This document shows positions 7,439 through 14,214 of a stretch of DNA of 14,867 bases, in pieces. Within the stretch, counting starts at the first letter, position 1. The number at the start of each line of letters is the position of its first letter. The translations under genes and the position numbers were made by a program. The notes under the pieces are model-generated. The model was not told where the DNA came from. It saw only the letters and a program-made list of their open reading frames with translations, and ran no database searches. The stretch is from Planctomycetota bacterium (GTDB lineage: Bacteria > Planctomycetota > Planctomycetia > Pirellulales > Lacipirellulaceae). Where the stretch lies: contig JAJRUA010000091.1 in assembly GCA_024278035.1 (NCBI GenBank), positions 1-14,867 on the forward strand, read 5' to 3'.

Positions 7439-7924
7439 CTATAAGTACGCAGAGAGTTCGGCTTCGGTTCGGCTCTCTTGTTGGGCCGCTCCGCCGGGCA
7501 GGGCTTCGGCTGCGGAGGGCCGATTTTGCCCCGCTTTGGGCCCCGTATTAGGCGTTGCGTCGGGGGACACGGTGGGTTCTACCTGTAAGAGCCCCATTTT
7601 CTGCAATAACTGTAACAGTTGTGGCCAGGAGACACCCATACCATTTCCTGCGGGCTGGGGCGTCACGAGTTGTCCCCGCTGGTAGAGAGCCGACTTCGCA
7701 TGAACCACATTCGCGATGACGTACCCCTGCTGGGGGCCACCGAAGTCGAGCCGCAAGTTCGAGCCACGCAGCTCCGCCATCGGACGGCCCTCCGCATCGA
7801 CCACAAATAGCTGTTCGCAAACAAGCTGCTTCGTCCGGGTCTGCTTGGCCAACTTGTCACGCAATGCCGCACCGAGCGCCAGGAACAAGAGAGGGTAAAT
7901 AATCCATCGTTCGCGTTCAGACAT
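7439..7924 (-). CDS. small membrane-anchored protein, function unknown
   Basis: This 161-residue protein has one N-terminal membrane segment (about residues 8-21, IIYPLLFLALGAAL) after a charged MSERER start. A short soluble domain follows (KQLVCEQLFVVDAEGRPMAELRGSNLRLDFGGPQQGYVIANVVHAKSAL). The tail is low-complexity and rich in Pro, Ala and Gln. The middle resembles a short beta-rich domain with the rhythm of a repeated 'data value' motif (LFVVDAEGRPMAEL). I know no function. It looks like a planctomycete-conserved small membrane protein, from recall of its style rather than a search. It is the first gene of the likely two-gene operon with the zinc peptidase. No ribosome binding site is obvious. 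Confidence 0.75.
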   Translation of the reverse strand: MSERERWIIYPLLFLALGAALRDKLAKQTRTKQLVCEQLFVVDAEGRPMAELRGSNLRLDFGGPQQGYVIANVVHAKSALYQRGQLVTPQPAGNGMGVSWPQLLQLLQKMGLLQVEPTVSPDATPNTGPKAGQNRPSAAEALPGGAAQQESRTEAELSAYL

Positions 7925-7975
7925 TTTTACAGCGTGTGGCTTAAGAGCTAATTATTATCATTGGGAGGGACAGGC

Positions 7976-7999
7976 GAGCTGTGGCGTCCCCGACCACGG
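7976..7999. repeat. beta repeat fragment
   Basis: GAGCTGTGGCGTCCCCGACC followed by ACGG matches the left arm of beta with two changes. It lies about 50 bp upstream of the small membrane protein gene and directly beside a gamma palindrome. It has the same orientation as the copy at 6595-6635. Confidence 0.6.
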
Positions 8000-8008
8000 G
8001 CCAGGCAG

Positions 8009-8079
8009 GCGAGCCGTGAGCGTCAGCGACCGGAGGGAATGCCACTCATTCCTCCGGTCGCTGATGCTCGCGGCTCCCC
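8009..8079. repeat. gamma palindrome, downstream of the lipoprotein gene
   Basis: Left arm 8009-8042 (GGCGAGCCGTGAGCGTCAGC, then GACCGGAGG) pairs with right arm 8047-8079 over more than 30 bp with few mismatches, around a 4-nt loop. It lies 17 bp beyond the stop of the minus-strand lipoprotein gene. This position suits a transcription terminator or mRNA 3' stabiliser. Confidence 0.8.
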
Positions 8080-8095
8080 TTTTACGGCACGTCTT

Positions 8096-8572
8096 TCACT
8101 CGTTTCGCTCGAAGATCAACCGGCCAAATCGGGGATCGGCTCCTGATTCGTGTAGGACAAACCGGTCAGGTTCGTCCGCTTTTCTTTCGAGCATTTCGAT
8201 CTCAAAGCGTCGGCGTTCGACGACCGTCTCTTCCTTTCTGTTGATCGTGATTTCCAATAATTGCTTTCGTCCTTCGCCTGGGGTCAGGGTCCAGTCTCCG
8301 CTTAATTCCTCCTTCCCGTCAAGCGAGAGTGTCGCTTTGCCTAAGCGATCGAACCAGAGGTCGATCCGCAAATCAGGGAAATCTTCCATATCCGTTGGCG
8401 GCAATGCGACCGACAAGTCGGCTTTGTCACGGACAGGCCACTCTCGCAAAGTCCGTTCATCGGCGGTCTCAGGCCGACCCTGCCAATGGCCAAAAAGTTG
8501 CTTAGCGGGTGTTATCGGGCCATCGCAACCAGCGAAAAAAGGGAGGGTCGTGAGTAAAAGAAGACGGAACAT
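8096..8572 (-). CDS. putative lipoprotein, function unknown
   Basis: This 158-residue protein starts with a short lipoprotein signal, MFRLLLLTTLPFFAGC. The lipobox FAGC has the acylated cysteine at residue 16, although the -3 position is Phe rather than the usual Leu. The mature part has a short domain reading GHWQGRPE, then DLRIDLWFDRLGKATLSLDGKEELSGDWTLTPGEGRKQLLEITI. It ends in FEIEMLERKADEPDRFVLHESG. This rhythm recalls the small beta-rich lipocalin-like or 'YD' lipoproteins of planctomycetes, but I do not assign a family. A delta repeat arm ends 2 bp upstream of the start codon, so the start region has no Shine-Dalgarno. Gamma palindromes lie on both sides. Confidence 0.75.
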   Translation of the reverse strand: MFRLLLLTTLPFFAGCDGPITPAKQLFGHWQGRPETADERTLREWPVRDKADLSVALPPTDMEDFPDLRIDLWFDRLGKATLSLDGKEELSGDWTLTPGEGRKQLLEITINRKEETVVERRRFEIEMLERKADEPDRFVLHESGADPRFGRLIFERNE

Positions 8573-8574
8573 TT

Positions 8575-8600
8575 AAGTTGCTAGTTGCTAGGCGCTAGTT
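8575..8600. repeat. delta repeat, single arm
   Basis: These 26 bp are identical to 2936-2961, the left side of the stem-loop after topo VI-B. The inverted partner is missing here. It abuts the lipoprotein start codon (8570-8572), so it forms the immediate 5' leader of that gene. Confidence 0.75.
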
Positions 8601-8624
8601 CTTCAGGTTGTCATTTATTTCAAT

Positions 8625-8697
8625 GGCGAGCCGAGAGCGTAAGCGACCGGAGGAACGAGTGGTGATACCCTCCGATCACTTATGCTCTCGGCTCGCC
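8625..8697. repeat. gamma palindrome, after the HerA-like gene
   Basis: Left arm 8625-8653 (GGCGAGCCGAGAGCGTAAGC, then GACCGGAGG) pairs with right arm 8669-8697 over 29 bp with three mismatches. It begins 5 bp past the stop codon of the minus-strand ATPase gene, so it may act as its terminator. It is the same family as 8009-8079. Confidence 0.85.
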
Positions 8698-8701
8698 AGG
8701 C

Positions 8702-11188
8702 TCAATAAATGGGTATCGCACTGCCATTCTTTTGGATTCGGTACGGCAACCAAACGAGCACCACTTGGGCCACATCAATGTCGGCCTTTCGGGGTGAAAT
8801 AACAAGCTCCTCAAGCTCCAAGTTCTCTGGTGAGAAGGCCGACTCCGCTTCCGAGAGCTTCTCTGCAAGCTCCGTTTCGAGTCGTTCCTTTGCCGTGATC
8901 GCGTCCTCAAGGTCTTGCTTGGCCCGGTTCTGTTGGCTTCGCTCGGTCGAGGCCTGTCGGGCGGCGCTCATCGAACTCGATGCTTTTCGGCTGGTGCTCT
9001 TTCCCCCAATGGCACTGAGCACCAGTTGTAAAACCGCCATCGCAAATCCAGCGATACGGCCCCAGAACTGCGACTTCTGTTCTTCGTAGTACGACTGTTT
9101 CTTTCGGACCTTCTCTTCGGCCGCTTTGATCTTCTTCGTATAACTCTCGTTGATCTTGGCCTTCGCCTTCTTGGATAAGTCGATAGCGTGCGAAGCAAGC
9201 CGGGTACGGAACTCGGCTTCGGTCTCTTCGCCGTCCGAGACCTCGTCCACCTCATCGCAGCGCCAGAGCGTGACCCGTTGGGTTTGGTAAAGCCATTGTT
9301 CTAAGTCCCGGACGAACTCCTTGTAACGCTTCGGGTCGCCCATGTCGCGGGGGAGCTTCGCGAACTGGGCATCGTCGTACTCTGCGTCCCCTCGCAGCAA
9401 GGGGGCCTGCCGGTAGACGAGCGACTCTTCCCATAAGCCGTCGGGCACGTCCTCGTTAAAGCTCTTGACGACGAACAGACAGTCCCAGCGATCGAGGTTG
9501 CACCCGCCCGTCGTCTTTGTGAAGTGGAGCTTACCGGTACCAAGCAGGCCGGGACGGTATTCAAGAATGGCATCCTTCGAGAGGCGTTCGTTCGTTTCGA
9601 CGAACCGCTCTTCGATCTCACGGGACGTGACGGGGCGCGTTGGGCGAGCGGGCTGGCGTGAGCCACTCGATATTTGCTGTTCTGTTTTCGTTACCCCCGC
9701 TTCAACCGAGGGGCTGACGCCCGACCGCTCGCCTGCTTTTTCGTTCCTTTGCTCTTTGACGGGGTCCATCAACTGCTTGATCTTCCCTCGTGACAACGGC
9801 CCGGCGAGGTACGACATGGCCCATCGTGTATGGAACACCGATGGCTTGTCTTCGTGGACGTTGTTCATCAGAAAAACCCGGCTACCGAGTCCAGCAAGCG
9901 TTCGCTCCATTTCCTGCTTGTCGAAGGCTTTGCCCGCCGCACCCGACGCCCCTTCCAAACCCTCCATCACTCGCATCTTGTCGCGCTCCGTCTGCAAGCG
10001 TCCAAGGAACCAGGTGCCCGCATTCGATAGGCCCTTGTAGTCCAGGTCCACCGGGTTTTGCGTCGCCAGAACCACCCCAAGACCAAACGCCCGGGCTTGT
10101 TTGAGCAGCGTGAGCATCGGTTGTTTGCTGGGCGGATTCTTCGACGGCGGGAAATAGCCGAACACCTCATCCATGTACAACAGCGCCTTCAACGAGCCTG
10201 TACCCGGTTGGGTTCGCATCCAGGCAAGCACCTCGTTCAGCAAAATCGTCACGAAGAACATCCGCTGCGAATCGTCCAGGTGGGCGATCGAGATGATCGA
10301 CATTCGTGGCTTGCCGTTCGGGTATTTTTCTGACGGGGTGCCGTAGAGCAACTTCTGCACGTTGAGCGACTGGCCTTCCATCCAACCGGCAAACGAGGGA
10401 CTTGCTAACAGATTGTTGAGCTCCATCGCCAGCTTCGTACGCTCTTTCTCTGGATAAAAGGTTTCAAGGTCCATCACGCCGACCGTCTCGAACGGCGGCT
10501 GCTGAATCTCTCGAATCATGTCGGCGATCGCCAAGTCACGCCCAGCACCCCATGCCTTTGTAAGCACGTTCGACAAGAAAATATGCTCTCGGCTACGGAC
10601 CGGGTCGGCGTCGATGCCCAGCAGTGCCAACAACCCGGAAACGGCTGACGACACCCGCTGACGAAACGCATCGGCATCGTTACGAAGCGCTTGCGGCGGT
10701 GCATTAAAGTTTTTGAGCACCGTCATAGGCAAACCATGACTCGCCCCGGGCGTGTAGATGAACCGATCGACGGCGTCGTTGTATTGCTGAATCCGCTCGG
10801 GCCCTTGGCCCCACTCGGCTAGTCCACTTTTCCACATCGCGGCGGTCTTCGTAGCAAGCTCCTCGACTGTCAGATCCTTGCGCTGGGCAACCGACGAATC
10901 GACCCAGGGCTCAAAGTTCTTCGCTTCCAAATCCGGAAAGCCAAGCAGTAGGTTCCCCAGATCGCCCTTGGGGTCAATACAGATGGCAGGGATGCCGTCG
11001 AGAGCCGCCTCTTCCAAGAGCGACAAGCAGAGCCCGGTCTTCCCGCTGCCCGTCATGCCGACGCAAACGGCGTGGGTGGTCAGGTTTTTCGAGTTATAAA
11101 GCAGGGGTTTATCGGCATGGGTCTCCCCCTTTGCCAGATCGTGCTCTCGGCCGAGATAGAAATGATTGCGGCTATTGATGTCAGGCAT
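8702..11188 (-). CDS. HerA/FtsK-superfamily ATPase with C-terminal coiled coil
   Basis: This 828-residue P-loop ATPase has Walker A GMTGSGKT (44-51) following a DKPLLYNSKNLTTHAVCVG lead-in, then AICIDPKGDLGNLL (68-81). Walker B is ALLYMDE (335-341; D340, E341), followed by a sensor-like VVLATQNPVDLDYKGLSNAG (372-391). This is the HerA/VirB4/FtsK pattern of hexameric DNA-translocating or remodelling ATPases. Residues 470-525 form a disordered linker, a second domain spans about 525-660, and a long charged coiled coil covers about 660-785. A hydrophobic stretch (711-728, IAGFAMAVLQLVLSAIGG) in that region might touch the membrane. No NurA nuclease gene is adjacent, so archaeal-type end resection cannot be claimed. 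Linker residues 486-495 are encoded by half an alpha repeat. The start has no clear Shine-Dalgarno. Confidence 0.85.
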   Translation of the reverse strand: MPDINSRNHFYLGREHDLAKGETHADKPLLYNSKNLTTHAVCVGMTGSGKTGLCLSLLEEAALDGIPAICIDPKGDLGNLLLGFPDLEAKNFEPWVDSSVAQRKDLTVEELATKTAAMWKSGLAEWGQGPERIQQYNDAVDRFIYTPGASHGLPMTVLKNFNAPPQALRNDADAFRQRVSSAVSGLLALLGIDADPVRSREHIFLSNVLTKAWGAGRDLAIADMIREIQQPPFETVGVMDLETFYPEKERTKLAMELNNLLASPSFAGWMEGQSLNVQKLLYGTPSEKYPNGKPRMSIISIAHLDDSQRMFFVTILLNEVLAWMRTQPGTGSLKALLYMDEVFGYFPPSKNPPSKQPMLTLLKQARAFGLGVVLATQNPVDLDYKGLSNAGTWFLGRLQTERDKMRVMEGLEGASGAAGKAFDKQEMERTLAGLGSRVFLMNNVHEDKPSVFHTRWAMSYLAGPLSRGKIKQLMDPVKEQRNEKAGERSGVSPSVEAGVTKTEQQISSGSRQPARPTRPVTSREIEERFVETNERLSKDAILEYRPGLLGTGKLHFTKTTGGCNLDRWDCLFVVKSFNEDVPDGLWEESLVYRQAPLLRGDAEYDDAQFAKLPRDMGDPKRYKEFVRDLEQWLYQTQRVTLWRCDEVDEVSDGEETEAEFRTRLASHAIDLSKKAKAKINESYTKKIKAAEEKVRKKQSYYEEQKSQFWGRIAGFAMAVLQLVLSAIGGKSTSRKASSSMSAARQASTERSQQNRAKQDLEDAITAKERLETELAEKLSEAESAFSPENLELEELVISPRKADIDVAQVVLVWLPYRIQKNGSAIPIY
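9705..9733 (-). repeat. half alpha repeat inside the HerA-like coding sequence
   Basis: On the minus strand this reads GGCGAGCGGTCGGGCGTCAG, then CCCCTCGGT. It matches the left arm of the alpha palindrome at 4100-4128 at 26 of 29 positions with no gap. It encodes residues within AGERSGVSPSVEAG of the ATPase linker and leaves the frame open. The complementary arm is not visible nearby. Confidence 0.75.
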
Positions 11189-11533
11189 TGCTCAGAATCC
11201 AAATAGTCCTAAACCGTTGTTTTGGCAACATCTTACACAATCGACAAGGTTGTGCCACGGCTACATGGTTGGGATTTTGCGCCCTAATTCCAACCGTCGG
11301 CAGCGTATTGGAGTTTTTTACAACGGTGATGAGCGAATGAACAGAAGTCTCTTTGGAGCCAATTCCCCGATCGATCGGCAGCCACTACTAACAGCCCGTC
11401 CGGAAAGAGGAATGGCTCCGAGCCCTATGCAAGAAAACCTCGGACTTTAGCGACCTTTGCGAGGTGCCTGTCCCCTTTCCCAACGGGCTGTTAGGCTACT
11501 TTCCCCCACTCTCAATCGATACCTCGGCTATTC
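11189..11533. other. intergenic region between divergent ATPase and transporter genes
   Basis: This 345-bp gap must hold promoters for both genes. It contains an inverted repeat at 11267-11295 (GGTTGGGATT, 9-bp gap, AATTCCAACC; 9 of 10 pairs) that could be an operator or a small hairpin. The epsilon hairpin occupies 11388-11494. No convincing -35/-10 pair or RNA gene was seen. Confidence 0.5.
11388..11494. repeat. epsilon hairpin, upstream of the sugar transporter
   Basis: CTAACAGCCCGT (11388-11399) is the exact reverse complement of ACGGGCTGTTAG (11483-11494). An inner stem TCCGAG (11417-11422) pairs with CTCGGA (11439-11444). The same layout of outer and inner stems with related sequence recurs at 12953-13030. 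It is MITE-like in form, but no target-site duplication was identified. Confidence 0.75.
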
Positions 11534-12868
11534 ATGCAAATCAATAAAACTCTCCTTTCGAGCACCGTTATTGCAGCGCTCGGCGGTCTGCTCTTCGGCT
11601 TTGATACGGTTGTTATCTCAGGTGCCGAACAGACCATCGAATCGCTCTGGAACCTTAGCCCCGCAATGCACGGGCTGGCGATGAGTGCGGCACTGTGGGG
11701 GACCGTGTTGGGGGCCATGACGGGCGCATATCCGACCGACCGATTGGGCCGCAAACGGACTTTGATCTCCATTGGCCTGCTGTACTTTGTTTCGGCCGTT
11801 TGGTCGGGGATGGCGACCGATGTCTACTCGTTCATGCTTGCTCGTTTTCTAGGAGGCATTGGGGTTGGCATCTCTACGGTTGTCGCGCCGTTGTACATCG
11901 CTGAAATCTCGCCTCCCGCTTTACGTGGCCGATTGACCGGCATGTTCCAGTTCAACATCGTGCTTGGCATCTTGCTAGCGTTTCTATCAAACTTTGCGCT
12001 GAACGGCACGGGGGAGAATGCCTGGCGATGGATGCTGGGGATTGAGGCCCTTCCCGCCCTCGTTTATATGCTTGCCTGTTTTGCGATTCCCGAGAGCCCG
12101 CGTTGGTTGATCGTTGCGAAAAAAGATCGGTCTCAGGCGGCACGTGTCTTGTTGCGAATTGGATTGGCCGAGAACGCGGATATTGCTAACGCACAGATCG
12201 ATCAAATTACGGCCGCTGCTGCAAGCGAATCCAAGACGACCAGCTTGTGGAACGCAGGGCTTGGCAAGCCGATTGCACTCGCCTTCTTGATCGCTTTTTT
12301 CAATCAACTCTCCGGAATCAACGCGGTGCTCTACTTCGCGCCGCGACTCTTCGAGATGGCCGGTCTGGGAGAACAGGGGGCCTTCTTGCAAACCATCGGC
12401 ATTGGCATTGCCAATCTCATTTTCACCTTTGTTGGCCTCTGGTTGGTAGACCGGGTTGGCCGGAGGACCCTGCTCTACATCGGATCGGTGGGCTACATCG
12501 GGTCGCTCGGCCTTTGCTCTTGGGCGTTTGCTTCAGAGAACTTCAAGATCGTTCCGGCCTGCATTTTCGCCTTCATCGCCTCCCATGCAATCGGCCAAGG
12601 ATCGGTAATTTGGGTGTTTATCTCCGAGATTTTCCCGAACCGTCATCGGGCGGCAGGCACGTCGCTCGGGTCGGCCACGCACTGGGTTTTTGCCGCGTTA
12701 CTTACGCTTGTGTTCCCAACGCTCGTCACCTGGTTTTCGCCAGCCCTGGTGTTTGGGTTCTTTGCCGGGATGATGGTATTACAACTGCTTTGGGTTGGGA
12801 GCATGGTGCCCGAAACCAAAGGCGTGCCACTCGAAGAATTGCAACGCAAACTCGGGCTAACTTCTTGA
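11534..12868 (+). CDS. MFS sugar porter (XylE/GLUT-like)
   Basis: This 444-residue, 12-helix transporter of the sugar porter family probably imports a hexose or pentose by H+ symport or facilitated diffusion across the inner membrane. Family signatures are in order: GGLLFGFDTVVISGA (17-31), DRLGRKR (69-75), PESPRWL (186-192), FNQLSGINAVLYFAP (256-270), DRVGRR (306-311) and VPETKGVPLEELQRKL (425-440). The first Gln of the sugar-contacting QQ pair is Asn here (N257-Q258), a variant I recall from other bacterial members. Length is normal. No clear Shine-Dalgarno precedes the ATG. Epsilon repeats flank the gene. The isomerase at 4207 is 6 kb away on the same strand, so a functional link through sugars is only a guess. 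Confidence 0.93.
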   Translation: MQINKTLLSSTVIAALGGLLFGFDTVVISGAEQTIESLWNLSPAMHGLAMSAALWGTVLGAMTGAYPTDRLGRKRTLISIGLLYFVSAVWSGMATDVYSFMLARFLGGIGVGISTVVAPLYIAEISPPALRGRLTGMFQFNIVLGILLAFLSNFALNGTGENAWRWMLGIEALPALVYMLACFAIPESPRWLIVAKKDRSQAARVLLRIGLAENADIANAQIDQITAAAASESKTTSLWNAGLGKPIALAFLIAFFNQLSGINAVLYFAPRLFEMAGLGEQGAFLQTIGIGIANLIFTFVGLWLVDRVGRRTLLYIGSVGYIGSLGLCSWAFASENFKIVPACIFAFIASHAIGQGSVIWVFISEIFPNRHRAAGTSLGSATHWVFAALLTLVFPTLVTWFSPALVFGFFAGMMVLQLLWVGSMVPETKGVPLEELQRKLGLTS

Positions 12869-13195
12869 CGAAAGAACCGGAAAGCGTGAAGAAGGCTCGG
12901 AGGCCCTTCCCCCAACTTGCCGCCGAAGAGCAAGCGAAACAAGAGAACCGTGCTAACGGCCCGCCCGGAAAAGAGAACTGGGTTCCGAGCCGATGCGAGG
13001 AAATCTCGGTCTTTTTCAACAGGCTGTTAGGTTCCAACCGTGAGGGAAATAACAGAAGAACCGGTTAGGTGGGCAAAAGAACCCCCTCCGGCGGGAAACC
13101 GCTGTCCCACAAACGGCTTTGGCTTATTATGCTGGGGTGGATAGCATCTCTTGATGCGAATCAGACCCTTCTGGCGTTAGCCCTGGCGAAAAATT
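12869..13195. other. intergenic region with epsilon repeat and possible promoter
   Basis: This 327-bp gap holds the epsilon hairpin at 12953-13030, which may end transporter transcription. TTATTAT at 13124-13130 is -10-like but has no clear -35, and a small hairpin GCATC-TCTT-GATGC lies at 13144-13157. Nothing else is recognised. Confidence 0.45.
12953..13030. repeat. epsilon hairpin, downstream of the sugar transporter
   Basis: The outer stem CTAACGGCC (from 12953) pairs with GGCTGTTAG (to 13030) through 9 positions including one G-T wobble. The inner stem TCCGAG (12984-12989) pairs with CTCGG(T) (13005-13010). The spacing and the internal CCGGAAA and GATGC-like stretches match the copy at 11388-11494. 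The wobble pair keeps the fold at RNA level, which hints at a structured transcript. Confidence 0.7.
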
Positions 13196-13963
13196 GTGAA
13201 CGATTCCAATCAAAACTCCCTCCGTGCGCTCAATAACCCGAAGTTCTATTCCCGTTTCAAGTGGCTGGGGATGGCGGCCTTGGGTTTTGCTGTTTATTGC
13301 TACTACGATGGCAGTGTGAACTACCCCGACCAACAAGTACGAGGCGAGGCCTACCTTAAGCTAGCCGAAGCGTCGATGTCCCAGGACCAATTGAATGAAA
13401 TCGCTTCGCAGGCTCATGGTGCGCAAGAGGTTTATCAAAAGCTGGTCAAGCGAGCCAAAGAAGATGTGGATTTCTCCAACGCCTGGGCCTCGTTGACCAA
13501 AGAAAAAGACTGGCCGATGGCCCCGCCTAAGAAGCTCCGTTCTGAGGGAGATATTATGGGCCAATTCGTGATGGCAGGCCTCACGGCACTCGCAGGCGTT
13601 TGGATGTTGCTCACCGTTTGGCGATCGAGTGGCCGATGGATCGAACTCGACGAAGAGGGAACGATTCACACCAGTTGGGGCCAATCGTTCCCCGTGGCGA
13701 GTATCACGCACATCGATAAACGCATCTGGCGCGACAAAGGAATCGCCCGTGTGAAATACGAACATGAGGGCCGTCGTGGGCGGTTCGTTGTGGATGATTA
13801 CAAGTACGACCGACCCATGACCGACGAGATTCTCCGCCGTATGGAGAATGCGATCGACGCCGACAAAATTGCGGGGGGACCCCTCGAAGCCGCCGCTGCT
13901 GAGACGCCGACCGAGACAATCGCCCAGGCCGACGACCTTGATTCGGGGGTGACAACGGCCTAA
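13196..13963 (+). CDS. two-TM membrane protein, function unknown
   Basis: This 255-residue protein has two membrane segments, about residues 22-38 (FKWLGMAALGFAVYCYY) and 122-142 (GQFVMAGLTALAGVWMLLTVW). A helical, charged extracytoplasmic loop of about 80 residues separates them (EAYLKLAEASMSQDQLNEIASQAHGAQEVYQKL). The C-terminal domain (147-220) has beta strands and the motifs RWIELDEEGTIHTSWGQSFP, KGIARVKYE and FVVDDYKYDRPMTDEILRRME. It ends in an acidic, Ala/Thr-rich tail. I do not recognise a family; the C-terminal part has the rhythm of a small PH-like domain, which is a guess. The start is GTG with no strong Shine-Dalgarno; it stands alone in its transcription direction after the transporter. 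Confidence 0.75.
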   Translation: MNDSNQNSLRALNNPKFYSRFKWLGMAALGFAVYCYYDGSVNYPDQQVRGEAYLKLAEASMSQDQLNEIASQAHGAQEVYQKLVKRAKEDVDFSNAWASLTKEKDWPMAPPKKLRSEGDIMGQFVMAGLTALAGVWMLLTVWRSSGRWIELDEEGTIHTSWGQSFPVASITHIDKRIWRDKGIARVKYEHEGRRGRFVVDDYKYDRPMTDEILRRMENAIDADKIAGGPLEAAAAETPTETIAQADDLDSGVTTA

Positions 13964-14089
13964 ACAACGGCCTAGCTATCTCTCTACGGACTCGTTTGGC
14001 ATTCGTCTTGCGAAATCTGCTGTCGGAAAAATAAACCGCAACGGAACGACGGAAAAAATCACCTGAATTAGCGATGATTGGTGAGCGGT

Positions 14090-14214
14090 GGGCGTAAGTC
14101 GAAGATCCGCCGCAGGAGGGCCTACCGATGAACCCTCTAAACGTCGTGAACGGTTACCATCTCTCCCGCTTCAACGGCGGACCGTTTCGAGGGGCGTTAC
14201 CCGGCTCGCCGTGA
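14090..14214 (+). other. possible 28-residue small ORF with strong Shine-Dalgarno
   Basis: AGGAGG at 14114-14119 lies 8 nt before an ATG at 14128. The frame runs 28 codons (MNPLNVVNGYHLSRFNGGPF and on) to a TGA at 14212-14214. Its 3' half overlaps the minus-strand gene ending at 14171 in antisense. A decayed alpha-like stretch (GAGCGGTGGGCGT) lies just upstream near 14083-14095. The ribosome binding site is the best in the window, but the ORF is short and may be chance. The rest of the 207-bp gap (13964-14170) shows nothing clear. Confidence 0.25.

Noticed and set aside
7961..8146. Short frame encoding ASRERQRPEG-like peptide
   Set aside because: It is translated from the gamma palindrome. 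A similar peptide (ASRERKRPE) at 8608-8802 comes from the other gamma copy. These are repeat artefacts, not genes.
4100..8697. CRISPR array or tandem-repeat locus
   Set aside because: The repeats are dispersed palindromes of several families, one or two copies per gap, without regular spacers or cas genes.
930..11188. A DNA-processing system linking topo VI-B with the HerA-like ATPase
   Set aside because: The two genes are 6 kb apart on opposite strands, separated by unrelated genes. There is no NurA, Top6A or nuclease in between.
12247..13068. 273-codon frame overlapping the transporter in another frame
   Set aside because: It overlaps a complete, well-conserved MFS transporter and runs into the epsilon repeat; low-complexity Arg-rich shadow.
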